This document shows positions 1-8,769 of a stretch of DNA of 64,000 nt, piece after piece. Every line of letters starts with the position of its first letter. Position 1 is the stretch's first letter. The stretch is from assembly GCA_044228685.1 (NCBI GenBank), contig JBGAUL010000019.1, positions 1 to 64,000 on the forward strand, written 5' to 3'. The notes below the pieces were generated by a model, which was not told the DNA's origin, ran no database searches, and saw only the letters and a list, made by a program, of their open reading frames with translations. A program made the position numbers and the translations under genes. This stretch comes from JBBATK01 sp044228685. GTDB taxonomy: Bacteria; Bacteroidota; Ignavibacteria; Kapaibacteriales; NICIL-2.

Positions 1-1496
1 ACCATGCTTGCATAGACAATGACCAATACTGCCACTACCGCGCTGACGATTGTATTTCTGCTACCGAGCTGCAATGAACTCATCAACGATGAAGCAGTGC
101 GTAATTCTGAATCGCCTTTCTTTCGTTTCTTCTTTGTGTCACTATTCTCCGTTTCACTGTGCACATCTCCTTGCTCAGAAGCACCACGTGACAACCACAG
201 TACAACCATCACAACACTGGCAAAGCCAACGCCGATGAATGCACGGTTTTCCTTGACGCGTGAGAGCAGAGTTATGGATGCTAGGAATGAGGGATATCCA
301 ACAAGAATCCAAATCGACATGAAGAGGATGTAAGCCAATATCATCCACAACATCAGCTTGCCTGAAGACTGTTTGTCGTGAAGCATTGCAAAGAGCACTA
401 CCGGCCAGAGCAGAATGAAATTGCTCGCCTCACACACATTCTCCCAGCCAATGGGATAGGAATGCTCGCTGAAAAACATGTCGATGAAACCCGCGAAGTA
501 TCGCTCCAAACTGACGTCGCCTCCGGTGGAAATACGATTACCGGGGTACACAGTGTTTGTCACCAGTGCAATGGTATCGCGCGCTTGTGCCAGAAAGCTC
601 GACATGCAGAATCCTATCAGCGCAAGTACTCCCACTACACCAACAACTCGTATGATGGCATAGGACTTAAAGTGCTCTTTCTTGAAGGAGCTCATCATGT
701 ATGCCACAAGAATGAAGAGCATCATGTATGCCAGCGGGATTTGGTGCGGAGGATAGAAGAAGAGTGCAAATGCAACGCTGAAGACGGCTAGTCCGAGCGC
801 ACTTAAGAGTATGGTAATGGGTTTTTGTGAGCTGATGAGGTAGATGAAAAAGACAAAGACAAGGCTCACCGACATAATCATTTCCGGCTCAGGAGTCGAG
901 AACCACCATTGGGTAAAGCTGGAGTAGAGCATCCACACCGATCCGCTGAGACTCAGCCAGAAGTTGTTGGCGCTGAGCAGCATGAGCAGGAAAAAGACCC
1001 CGATGAACATGCCGAAAGTCTTGTAGTTCCAGACAAATGAGTAAGCAGTTTCAGTGTCGAAGATGAAATAAGCCCAGAGCGAAGGACGCAGCACACTTGG
1101 AAAAGTCTTGACCGGGAGCGTCATCAACAATGGCGACGTGCCCGCGCCAGTCGCGGCATTGGCAGCCGGAAAACCATGCTTTACCTGCGACAACGTCAAT
1201 GGCGTTGCCATGCACCACTCGTCGAAACGAATGAAGCGAGGCGAGCCAATGTGCGTTTGCTTTGCACTATCGGCCCGCGTGAAGCGATTCCAGTGTTGCA
1301 TGCTCGAGCCGTTGCTCTTAACCATGACGTTGAAGCAAAAGGCGAGCAGTGTGAGTGCGATGAGGCTGAGCACACGCCAATCAAAACGAATGAGGTGCTG
1401 CTCACTGAAACTCTGTCCGATGCGATTCAGCTGATCCTGAATGCTCTGCTGCGGAAGCTCTTTGCTTGATTTGTCAGTGCGTGTTTTGTCTGCCAT
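1..1496 (-). CDS. Large polytopic membrane protein, GT-C-like (partial, C-terminus beyond window)
   Basis: Reading the minus strand from the ATG at 1494-1496, the frame stays open to the window edge (about 498 residues). A cytosolic N-terminus of about 40 residues precedes the first membrane segment (around LSLIALTLLAFCFNVMV), followed by an extracytoplasmic stretch with GSPRFIRFDEWCMATP and then many hydrophobic helices. The [RF]xDEW-TP arrangement after the first helix recalls large uncharacterised membrane proteins of surface-glycan loci (DUF7657-like, from memory) and the acidic loop of GT-C transferases; no enzyme activity can be assigned. Near residue 450 there is a charged, Lys-rich cytosolic loop (KKKRKKG). 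The start overlaps the end of the methyltransferase gene by 23 bases, so translation is probably coupled. It is the last gene seen of a six-gene minus-strand glycan operon. Function is inferred from context. Confidence 0.8.
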   Translation of the reverse strand, partial: MADKTRTDKSSKELPQQSIQDQLNRIGQSFSEQHLIRFDWRVLSLIALTLLAFCFNVMVKSNGSSMQHWNRFTRADSAKQTHIGSPRFIRFDEWCMATPLTLSQVKHGFPAANAATGAGTSPLLMTLPVKTFPSVLRPSLWAYFIFDTETAYSFVWNYKTFGMFIGVFFLLMLLSANNFWLSLSGSVWMLYSSFTQWWFSTPEPEMIMSVSLVFVFFIYLISSQKPITILLSALGLAVFSVAFALFFYPPHQIPLAYMMLFILVAYMMSSFKKEHFKSYAIIRVVGVVGVLALIGFCMSSFLAQARDTIALVTNTVYPGNRISTGGDVSLERYFAGFIDMFFSEHSYPIGWENVCEASNFILLWPVVLFAMLHDKQSSGKLMLWMILAYILFMSIWILVGYPSFLASITLLSRVKENRAFIGVGFASVVMVVLWLSRGASEQGDVHSETENSDTKKKRKKGDSELRTASSLMSSLQLGSRNTIVSAVVAVLVIVYASM

Positions 1497-2556
1497 TGTT
1501 CGTTCGTGTTTGTTCTGATTGTGAGCCTGCATTCTGCATTCGAGGTTTTGCAACGACGCTGAGCATGGACGCAGTGCCAAGAAGACTAAAAACGATGTTG
1601 AGTGGAATGCTCAAGAGAGTAATGAACATCCACAAGAGTTTCATGAGTGTCCAACGCATCGATGGAGCGAGCTGCGATCGCACCCAAATGCGTTGGATAT
1701 GTAAATCGTGCCAGAGCGATGAAGCAAAGGTCACGGGATGCAATCGCGCGTTGCGCTGCACGATCTTTAGGACTTCAAATCCACTATCTTCCAATACTCG
1801 TCGAATACTTAGGGCATCGAAGTGGTAAAAGTGACGTGGTATGTCAAGCGCTGACCAGCGACTGCCAAACATCTTTCGTTCAAGACTACCGTAATTGGGG
1901 ACTTGAATGAGAAGTATTCCATCGTGTGAGCAGACATTGTCGTGCAAATGACGTAGCGTTGTTTTCGGCTCCGGCAAATGCTCAAGCACATGAAACAAAC
2001 TCACCAATTCAATGCGCGTCTCAGGTTTGAATTCCTCGATCGTGCACTGTCGGAAATGTCGAGTCTTGTTGATACCTGCATTGAAAAAATCAAAGGCATC
2101 AATTCCCAAACAGTTCTGACAGCCTTGATGCATCATCCAAGCTACGCGATGACCGGTCCCGCAGCCCACGTCTACATAGGAACGCACAGTGCTGAGCGAC
2201 TGTAGTCCTCCATGACCAAGCAGCGAGAAATCAAAAGCCGACTGATCGTCGCGATACCACGCCTCGGCTCGCGCCATCATTCCCGGTTTCTCCGAATTCT
2301 CGTTGTGCGCGGAACTCAGGTAGAAATCAGGATAAAGAATCGAGAGATCTCCTTCGGGTTGTGGTTGTGTGAAATGCAGCGAGCACGTCGGACAATAACA
2401 CACCGCGAATCGATCATCCACAAGCTCGAATAAGTCGGGGATGTTTTGATAAACAGTTTTGAATTCACTACCACAATGCGGACAGCAATCCAAATGTCTG
2501 GTATGCAAAGGATGCGCTTTGCGCAACTCTTGCAAGGCAATTGACTGATTACTCAT
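1474..2556 (-). CDS. Class I SAM-dependent methyltransferase with N-terminal zinc-ribbon and C-terminal membrane anchor
   Basis: This 360-residue protein has an N-terminal four-cysteine cluster (CPHCGSEF then CYCPTCSLHF, residues about 25-60), which looks like a zinc ribbon. A Methyltransf_23-type domain follows, with the SAM-binding motif I VDVGCGTGHRV and the downstream LVSLFHVLEHLPEP motif. The end carries a hydrophobic segment (LLWMFITLLSIPLNIVFSLLGTASML) and a short polar tail. This layout is common for methyltransferases of O-antigen or exopolysaccharide loci that modify a sugar or a lipid-linked glycan; the substrate is unknown. It sits between a GT2 gene and the overlapping membrane-protein gene. 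The catalytic fold call is strong, the glycan role is inference from neighbours. Confidence 0.88.
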   Translation of the reverse strand: MSNQSIALQELRKAHPLHTRHLDCCPHCGSEFKTVYQNIPDLFELVDDRFAVCYCPTCSLHFTQPQPEGDLSILYPDFYLSSAHNENSEKPGMMARAEAWYRDDQSAFDFSLLGHGGLQSLSTVRSYVDVGCGTGHRVAWMMHQGCQNCLGIDAFDFFNAGINKTRHFRQCTIEEFKPETRIELVSLFHVLEHLPEPKTTLRHLHDNVCSHDGILLIQVPNYGSLERKMFGSRWSALDIPRHFYHFDALSIRRVLEDSGFEVLKIVQRNARLHPVTFASSLWHDLHIQRIWVRSQLAPSMRWTLMKLLWMFITLLSIPLNIVFSLLGTASMLSVVAKPRMQNAGSQSEQTRTNNGRQNTH

Positions 2557-2653
2557 AGCAGTTCCTTTGCGAAAAAAAACTGCGTCGCTCTACCAATTAT
2601 GTTCCGGCCGTCGCCGGTGCCCAATAGACTCAATTGATCTGATACACTATGCA

Positions 2654-3463
2654 TCATGTATTCACCTCATTCGATGGATAACACAATGCATATACCTTGC
2701 TGAGCAAGCGTGCAATAAAGGCCGGCCACAGCTGGTGAAATATTTCTCTGTCTTCCGTTTGTCGCAACTGCGAACGCAAGCCGTAGGTGGTTTGCGAGTC
2801 AGCGTAGATGCGGTGCAGGACTAATCGACGTCGAGTGCAGGCAAATCTACCCTTGCGGAGGGAAAGACGACGCCAAGCATCCCAATCAAGATTGACCTGG
2901 AAATGCGCCGAGAAGTCGATGGCTCCGATGAGCGCTTTGTTGAACATAACCGTCGGGCAGGAGATCGGAGATCCGAATGACACCAAGAGTCGCTTGCGCA
3001 AACCGGCACCAATGCTCCGTCCAAAACCATACACCGCAAACAGAATACAACGTTTAACAAACAGCAGAGCATTGAAGCTACGTACTTGTCCATCCACAAG
3101 CTCGTTGTAATCGCTAAAGGCAATGAGCGTTGAAGCAGATGATTGCATCAATGGCAACAAACATTCTGTGTATGCCGGATCATAGATGTCGTCCTGATGC
3201 GCCAGCGTCACAAAAGCACTATTCGCTTGCTCGTACGCATAGTTCCAATCGCGCGAAATAGATCCACCATCCGCATTGATGCGCAGTTCAACACTCAATT
3301 CAGCACACAAAGCACTGAGTTCGGGTGAAGGTGTGGAACTGGTGACGAGTATGGACGAAGACACGCGCTGCGCTTGCAAGGATTGGATGCAGTCGCGCAG
3401 GTAGGGTGAGAATCCGTACGCCGGGATGACGAAGCTGTGTCTGGCGTCCGGAGAGCTAGACAT
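2654..3463 (-). CDS. Glycosyltransferase family 2
   Basis: A GT2-type fold begins at SFVIPAYGFSPYLRDCIQSL, the first beta-strand of the nucleotide-binding half. VTLAHQDDIYDPAYTECLLPLM supplies the DxD-like metal/UDP-sugar site (QDD). I chose the ATG at 3463 because the protein then begins ten residues before the GT2 fold; a GTG at 3493 in the same frame would add ten residues and cannot be excluded. The protein is about 269 residues, ordinary for a short GT2. Positions within the operon (after DUF2304, before the methyltransferase) suggest it adds one sugar to a lipid-linked or surface glycan. Donor and acceptor cannot be read from sequence. Confidence 0.87.
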   Translation of the reverse strand: MSSSPDARHSFVIPAYGFSPYLRDCIQSLQAQRVSSSILVTSSTPSPELSALCAELSVELRINADGGSISRDWNYAYEQANSAFVTLAHQDDIYDPAYTECLLPLMQSSASTLIAFSDYNELVDGQVRSFNALLFVKRCILFAVYGFGRSIGAGLRKRLLVSFGSPISCPTVMFNKALIGAIDFSAHFQVNLDWDAWRRLSLRKGRFACTRRRLVLHRIYADSQTTYGLRSQLRQTEDREIFHQLWPAFIARLLSKVYALCYPSNEVNT

Positions 3464-3505
3464 GACTAGGTCTTTGAAGTTGATAGACAGCACTGAGCGA
3501 GACTA

Positions 3506-3883
3506 TCATGGCTGCTCCTCTTGCTCTTCATCGTGCTCGCCAAGTCGCTGCTCAATGAGTGCAATTTTCTGTGCAAGATTTTTGTTGATGAGACGGAGTC
3601 GCGATACTTCCACCGAGAGGTGCAACAGGTAAATCAAGATGGCGAAGATGGCTCCCATGAATACTAGCGACGGTGGGTAAAACACACCGAGAGCGTAGGA
3701 TATGACGCCGAGACCATCGCGCCAGATGGAGAAGACGAGGAGGATGACTGTGCAAGCCACCCAGATGAAGGCGTATTCTTCTCTCAATCGACCGCGTATA
3801 ATCAAACGGGCAATGTAGGAGAGAAACAATAAGCTCACCAAGATTGTGGCTATCTGAATTTTCCAGGGTACGATATGCTCCAT
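3506..3883 (-). CDS. DUF2304 membrane protein, partner of polyprenyl-phosphate glycosyltransferase
   Basis: The 125 residues contain three predicted membrane helices (IQIATILVSLLFLSYIARLII, FIWVACTVILLVFSIW, LVFMGAIFAILIYLLHLSVEVS) followed by a coiled-coil-like tail (LRLINKNLAQKIALIEQRL) and an acidic Glu/Gln end. This size, the RGRLREEYAFIW linker and the tail match the DUF2304 family. That family is usually encoded beside a DPM1-like GT2, exactly as here: the GT2 stop is one base from this start. It probably anchors or assists the neighbouring transferase at the inner membrane. Function in the family is not firmly established. Confidence 0.88.
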   Translation of the reverse strand: MEHIVPWKIQIATILVSLLFLSYIARLIIRGRLREEYAFIWVACTVILLVFSIWRDGLGVISYALGVFYPPSLVFMGAIFAILIYLLHLSVEVSRLRLINKNLAQKIALIEQRLGEHDEEQEEQP

Positions 3884-3884
3884 C

Positions 3885-4604
3885 TCAATTCCTCACAGTT
3901 GGTTGTCGCAACGATGCAAAGACAATTGCAAAGCTGACCTTCGCCATGTAGAATAAACTGGCGAGGCGGCTGATTGAGGACTGTCCTCCTTGACGTTCGC
4001 GCATTGTCACCGGCACTTCCTTCAAGCGCAAACCGTTGCGCTTAAAAAGAACCACCGCTTCCGGCTCAGGATATTGATCCGGATAATATGAGCTTACCAC
4101 CGCCAATGCGCGTCGGTTGTATGCTCGAAAGCCTGATGTGTTGTCGGTAACGGCTTGACCGGTAATCAAGCGATTGACAACCATAAAATAACGGATACCG
4201 ATGCGACGATAGAATTCGGATTGATAACCTTCACGAAGCAGAAAGCGCGATCCTATGACCACGTCAGCTTCGTCGCTTTGAAGCGCTTCGAGAAGCTTGG
4301 GTATTTCAGTTGCGGGATGCTGTCCATCGCCGTCCACTTGTATTGCGAAGTCGTAATCATGTCGTCGCGCATAACGAAATCCGGTCTGCACTGCCGAACC
4401 AATACCAAGATTCACCGGTAAGTTCAGGAGGATACACTCGAGCTTTGCGCAGACTTCTGCCGTGCGATCGCGCGAACAATCATTGACGACCACAGGGTCG
4501 ATATGCAAACCATGACTGCTACGCAAGGCCAAGAGCGAGGAAACAACTCCGCTGATGGAGGCTTCTTCGTTATATGCCGGTATGATGACTGCGATGCGTT
4601 TCAT
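3885..4604 (-). CDS. Glycosyltransferase family 2, dolichyl/polyprenyl-phosphate sugar synthase-like
   Basis: The 239-residue protein starts directly at the fold with VIIPAYNEEASISGVVSSLL, then VVNDCSRDRT and the catalytic metal motif QVDGDGQHP, all hallmarks of DPM1/DPG-synthase GT2 enzymes. NTSGFRAYNRRAL and a late RERQGGQSSI segment are also typical of this subgroup. Such enzymes transfer a sugar from a nucleotide donor to polyprenyl phosphate on the cytoplasmic face; the product is then used by GT-C transferases such as the one encoded just upstream (4646-6409). No C-terminal membrane domain is present, so the DUF2304 protein next door likely provides membrane association. Donor sugar unknown. 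Confidence 0.92.
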   Translation of the reverse strand: MKRIAVIIPAYNEEASISGVVSSLLALRSSHGLHIDPVVVNDCSRDRTAEVCAKLECILLNLPVNLGIGSAVQTGFRYARRHDYDFAIQVDGDGQHPATEIPKLLEALQSDEADVVIGSRFLLREGYQSEFYRRIGIRYFMVVNRLITGQAVTDNTSGFRAYNRRALAVVSSYYPDQYPEPEAVVLFKRNGLRLKEVPVTMRERQGGQSSISRLASLFYMAKVSFAIVFASLRQPTVRN

Positions 4605-4645
4605 GTCAAGAGCTTGCGTGTTTGATTGCGCTGATTAAACCGTGT

Positions 4646-6409
4646 TTATAAGATTTGATAAATGTAGTATGACTCTGGTCCGGGAGCTCCAAAACTGAAG
4701 GGCAGAATTCCAAAGATGTCAGCATAAAATCCTGCACCAGCCCTGCGATTCATCGTGGCAACAATTGTCGGAACCTTGTAGTCAATTACTTCAATGCGCT
4801 TCGCAAAATTCTCCGGGAGATTGTAGACATTGGAATTGTTGATCGGCTGCACGACGATGTCGCCAACTTTCGGACGAAACTCACGCACATCGATGGCGTG
4901 TCCGCCTTGTCCTTCGAAGTAATACTGGAATCCCCAGTGACCCTGGAACCACAAATTCCGTCCTGTATATTTTGTATGTATTTCCTCAGCAGCCTTTCGT
5001 GCTGTATTTGCCAGTTGCGTGTCGCCATAGAGTGCCATAAAGGACATTACAAACGACAATCCCAAAGGAACAACAGTAGCATATACACTTGACTTTGCAT
5101 TCTGAGTTCGACGCTCTTCGATGCGACGCACAAGGATGAATGCAGCTGCGGGAATCATTGGCAATACCGAACGACCATTCACTGACCAATTGATAAAGGT
5201 AGCAAAGGCAAATGTTCCTAGTATCCACATGAGAAGTAACGCGGATTCCGCATCACGGCGCTTCCAGAAGTCGCGAATGCTTAAGGCGAGTAAAGCAAAT
5301 CCTACTACCGCCCAAAGACCAAACTGTAGTGTCATAACACTACGAACACCACTCACTGCCGGCAGTGCGAAGCCTCCCAGCTTATCGCTTGCGCCAACAC
5401 TAATACTAATGATGATCGCCAATACAGCACCTATGCTGATCTCTAGCCATCCCGCAAAGCGACGACAGAAGAAGAGTACGGCAGCAACACAGCCACCGGT
5501 AAAGGATGCACCGACGAGGGTTCGTGAAATCGAGTAGACATCGTTGTTGGACGTGGCACGATTAGCATAACCGGCTGCGTCAGAAAGCAGGCCAACCGTG
5601 TACATGCCTTGGGTCCAGTTTTGGTACCACCACAAAACAGCAACAGGAATGATGAAGTGAATGATCCACAAACCAGGACGACGGGTCTTCCACGCTGAAA
5701 CGATGAGCAGCATCGGTATCAACGTCATACCGAAGTACTTGGTCAAGGCACACAACGGAATAAGAAGCGACGCGATGAAAAACCAGTGATGACCACCGGT
5801 GCTTAATCCCTTGAGCCAGAAGTAAATCGCAAATACCCACAGACACAGCATCAACACGTCGCACATCACCGTTCCGGCTGAAACCATAAAGACCGGTGTG
5901 AAGAGCGTCATTAATGAAGCCAAAAGGCTGTTGCGACAGAAGTATCGTGCGAGAAGAAATGTTCCAAGCACTGCTCCTAGCGCTGGTAGCATAAATGCCA
6001 AGTGCAGACCAAATTCGTTGTAACCAAGCACCGAAGCCGCGCCGGCAATGTAGTAGCAAGCGCCTGGCGGGTTCTTCGTGACATACCACATGGGCTTGGA
6101 ACTTTGATACCAATTGATATCAAAACCAAATGGATCGCCCGGGTGTTTTTGAATCTGCTGCGATGACCAGATAAAGAGCGGATCATCGAGGTGAAAAGCT
6201 TTGTTGACAAATGGAACTAAACTGAGTACTGTTGCGACAACCAGAATCATCATCGACAAGCGCGTTGACCGCACTGTGTCGTCTTGCAGTAGAACATCGA
6301 AAAACGATGTACTCTTGGCATTCGACCCTTGCTCTGATTTCGACTGTTTTTGTACTCGTTGTTTGTTACTCATAACGAAAGACAGATGGTTAGGTTTATC
6401 GACATTCAA
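4646..6409 (-). CDS. GT-C family glycosyltransferase (ArnT/PMT-like), first gene of glycan operon
   Basis: This is a 587-residue polytopic membrane protein. About 25 polar residues and a first helix (LSMMILVVATVLSLVPFV) lead into the extracytoplasmic motif FHLDDPLFIWSSQQI; the DD pair in the first loop is the usual GT-C metal/lipid-phosphate-sugar site. Around ten further helices follow, then a soluble C-terminal domain of about 150 residues. GT-C enzymes use polyprenyl-phosphate sugars made by DPM-like GT2 enzymes, and one is encoded immediately downstream. The acceptor (lipid A, glycan or protein) cannot be told. An in-frame Met at residue 13 is an alternative start. I see no nucleotide-sugar synthesis gene nearby. 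Confidence 0.88.
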   Translation of the reverse strand: MNVDKPNHLSFVMSNKQRVQKQSKSEQGSNAKSTSFFDVLLQDDTVRSTRLSMMILVVATVLSLVPFVNKAFHLDDPLFIWSSQQIQKHPGDPFGFDINWYQSSKPMWYVTKNPPGACYYIAGAASVLGYNEFGLHLAFMLPALGAVLGTFLLARYFCRNSLLASLMTLFTPVFMVSAGTVMCDVLMLCLWVFAIYFWLKGLSTGGHHWFFIASLLIPLCALTKYFGMTLIPMLLIVSAWKTRRPGLWIIHFIIPVAVLWWYQNWTQGMYTVGLLSDAAGYANRATSNNDVYSISRTLVGASFTGGCVAAVLFFCRRFAGWLEISIGAVLAIIISISVGASDKLGGFALPAVSGVRSVMTLQFGLWAVVGFALLALSIRDFWKRRDAESALLLMWILGTFAFATFINWSVNGRSVLPMIPAAAFILVRRIEERRTQNAKSSVYATVVPLGLSFVMSFMALYGDTQLANTARKAAEEIHTKYTGRNLWFQGHWGFQYYFEGQGGHAIDVREFRPKVGDIVVQPINNSNVYNLPENFAKRIEVIDYKVPTIVATMNRRAGAGFYADIFGILPFSFGAPGPESYYIYQIL

Positions 6410-7078
6410 CTCTTGGAGCCTGCCTGAGGTTCCACATGCTTAGCAGGGACTCTGCACGCTGGCCACACAACAATCCTCGGTACTCCACCGCGAGTTGAGT
6501 GATGCCCAAATACACATCATGCACTCTTGCGATGGTCACCATTGCTGCGTGCTGTTCACGAATGAGAGTATTGTGCCCCTGAACTGAAATTCCGGATAGG
6601 ACTATCCCATGCCAAAATAGGTCAGGTTCAGCTTCGGAGCACTACCTCTCGCTCCGTGTCAGAGCCGCTAGTCACATTGGAAGCAGATACTTACTCCAGG
6701 AGCATACTCGTCGAAAACCAATATAATTGGGCAGTCATACCATTGCATGAGTAGTACTACGGAGAATACATTGACTTTTTAGCCAAAAATGACCTGTTTT
6801 TCTACGTATTGAGAAATTTTGATGGTATTCGCTTTCATATCTCGCTTAGTGAAGCTTGTTTTTACGCACAAGAACGGGCCGATCTTCCGATGGAACAAGG
6901 TGAGCTTCAGATTATGACCAGCAATCTTTGTCCACGAGTGATAGTGATGTCCAGTTCTTAAAAGCTCCCGCCGGACATTGCTCAAGGCACAAGTGCATAA
7001 ATAAACTCCATTGGCAGAGTCGTGTGCCCCGTAGTTTTGTAGTCTGTCTGATCGAAGAACGCCTTTAGAATCGCCATT
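6410..7078. other. Gene-free stretch of about 670 bases between the glycan operon and prfC
   Basis: No gene here can be supported. On the minus strand one frame is open from about 6630 down to a stop near 6402 (contains LFWHGIVLSGISVQGHN) but lacks a good start. On the plus strand a frame open from about 6750 to 6961 (contains FFYVLRNFDGIRFHISL) has no start in frame; an ATG at 6748 lies in a different frame and stops after 11 codons. Either could be a gene remnant or chance. The outward-facing promoters of the glycan operon and prfC must lie here, but no convincing promoter boxes were found. Confidence 0.4.
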
Positions 7079-8644
7079 ATGTCAATGCAGGAAGAAATAC
7101 AGCGACGTCGCACCCTGGCAATTATCTCGCACCCTGATGCCGGTAAGACAACTCTTACCGAGAAGCTGTTGCTCTATACTGATGCTATTCGCAAAGCGGG
7201 CAACGTGACCGGTGGAAAGCACAGCACCACGACTTCCGACTGGATGAGTATTGAGAAGGAACGTGGTATCTCCGTTTCGTCGAGCGCGATGCGCGTGGAG
7301 TACGAAGGCTTCTTGTTGAATATTCTCGATACACCTGGTCACCAAGACTTCAGCGAGGACACCTATCGCACGCTCATGGCTGTTGATTGCGCCATCATGC
7401 TTGTTGATGCTGCTAAAGGCGTAGAGGAGCAGACAATCAAGCTCTTTAAAGTGTGTCGTGATCGTGGCATTCCCATCATCACCTTCATCAACAAGATGGA
7501 TCGTCCTGCGCTCAATCCTTTTGAGCTCATGGACAACGTCGAGAAGGTCTTGGGTATTACGCCGGTTCCTATGACTTTTCCCATTGGCGACGGACCGGAG
7601 TTCCGCGGTGTGTATGAGCGTTCCACCGGACAGTTGCATTCCTTCGAGCGCACAGTTGGTAACGCCTTCAAGGCACCGGTGACGGTTTCCAATATCCAAG
7701 ACGCAGCCGTTCGTGAAAAGCTGGGCGAGTCCTACCACAAGCAACTCATCGAAGATTTGGAACTCGTCGAGCATGTACTGCCTCAGTTCGATCGCGAACA
7801 ATTTCTCTCTGCACGCATCACACCGGTCTTCTTTGGTTCAGCTATAACCAACTTCGGCGTTGAGAATTTTCTGCATCAGCTTATTGACCTAGCGCCGACT
7901 CCACAGGGAATGGAAACTTCGATTGGATTTGTGGAACCGCAGAGCGAGATCTTCACGGGCTTCATGTATAAGATGCAAGCCAACATGAACAAGGCGCACC
8001 GGGATCGCATCTCTTTTTTCAGAATTATCTCGGGTCGTTTTGAACGCGGCATGACCGTCAAGCACCCGCGCACCAACAAAGAAGTGAAGTTGAATTATCC
8101 CTTTCAGATTTTCGGACAAGATCGCGACATCATCGACGAAGCGTGGCCCGGAGATGTGATTGGATTGTCGAATCCCGGCATTTTTCGCGTCGGTGACACG
8201 CTCACAACCGGCGAAGAATTTACTATCCCGCAATTCCCACGCTTCGCCCCTGAAATCTTTGCGCGAGTTCAACCAAAGAGCGGCTCCTTCTCCAAGGGAT
8301 TTCGCAAGGGCATTGAACAGTTGGGTGAAGAAGGTGTGATTCAGATTTTTCAGGATTCTCATCGAAGTCCAACACCATTGGTTGCAGCTGTCGGTGAACT
8401 TCAGCTCCAAGTGTTTCAATCGCGCATGGAAGGGGAGTACAACGAGATCATCGTCCTCGAACGACAACCCTACACTCGCTCACGGTGGATTGGCAGCAGC
8501 ATCATGCCTTCGTCCGCAGTGCCCTTGGCTTATGATGATCACGATCGACCGGTGGCACTCTTCAAATCTGATTGGGAATTGAATTACCATCTAAGTCGTA
8601 CCGAAGGTTTGGTTCTTCTCGATACACCTCCGCTCAAATCATAA
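7079..8644 (+). CDS. prfC: Peptide chain release factor 3 (RF3), GTPase
   Basis: The 521-residue protein is a translational GTPase: G1 SHPDAGKTT at residues 17-25, G2 region with KERGISVSSS, G3 DTPGHQDFSEDT, and G4 NKMDR. The KERGISVSSSAMRVEY segment and the length (E. coli RF3 has 529) distinguish it from EF-G, which would have domains IV and V. RF3 releases RF1/RF2 from the ribosome after termination. The gene is monocistronic-looking, with a large gap before it and a possible hairpin after it. The ATG at 7079 gives the usual N-terminus (QEEIQRRRTLAIISHPDAGKTT). Confidence 0.97.
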   Translation: MSMQEEIQRRRTLAIISHPDAGKTTLTEKLLLYTDAIRKAGNVTGGKHSTTTSDWMSIEKERGISVSSSAMRVEYEGFLLNILDTPGHQDFSEDTYRTLMAVDCAIMLVDAAKGVEEQTIKLFKVCRDRGIPIITFINKMDRPALNPFELMDNVEKVLGITPVPMTFPIGDGPEFRGVYERSTGQLHSFERTVGNAFKAPVTVSNIQDAAVREKLGESYHKQLIEDLELVEHVLPQFDREQFLSARITPVFFGSAITNFGVENFLHQLIDLAPTPQGMETSIGFVEPQSEIFTGFMYKMQANMNKAHRDRISFFRIISGRFERGMTVKHPRTNKEVKLNYPFQIFGQDRDIIDEAWPGDVIGLSNPGIFRVGDTLTTGEEFTIPQFPRFAPEIFARVQPKSGSFSKGFRKGIEQLGEEGVIQIFQDSHRSPTPLVAAVGELQLQVFQSRMEGEYNEIIVLERQPYTRSRWIGSSIMPSSAVPLAYDDHDRPVALFKSDWELNYHLSRTEGLVLLDTPPLKS

Positions 8645-8681
8645 GTGCGTTCAACTCGATCGCCGCAAAACCGCTTGTTTA

Positions 8682-8716
8682 CTCACGTCGCTCCACGTGA
8701 GAGTGCACTTTTTTAT
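8682..8716 (+). terminator. Possible terminator after prfC
   Basis: CTCACGT (8682-8688) pairs with ACGTGAG (8695-8701) around a six-base loop. A run of six T starts at 8709, separated from the stem by a short GTGCAC palindrome. The gap between stem and T-run makes this a weak call. Confidence 0.4.
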
Positions 8717-8769
8717 AATGATATTCTACCCGTGCACAGTGATTTCATGATGATAGATAGAGGACAAGC

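Noticed and set aside
7082..7801. 239-codon open frame on the minus strand inside prfC
   Set aside because: It is the antisense shadow of prfC, whose GTPase motifs are conserved; the antisense product has no recognisable fold.
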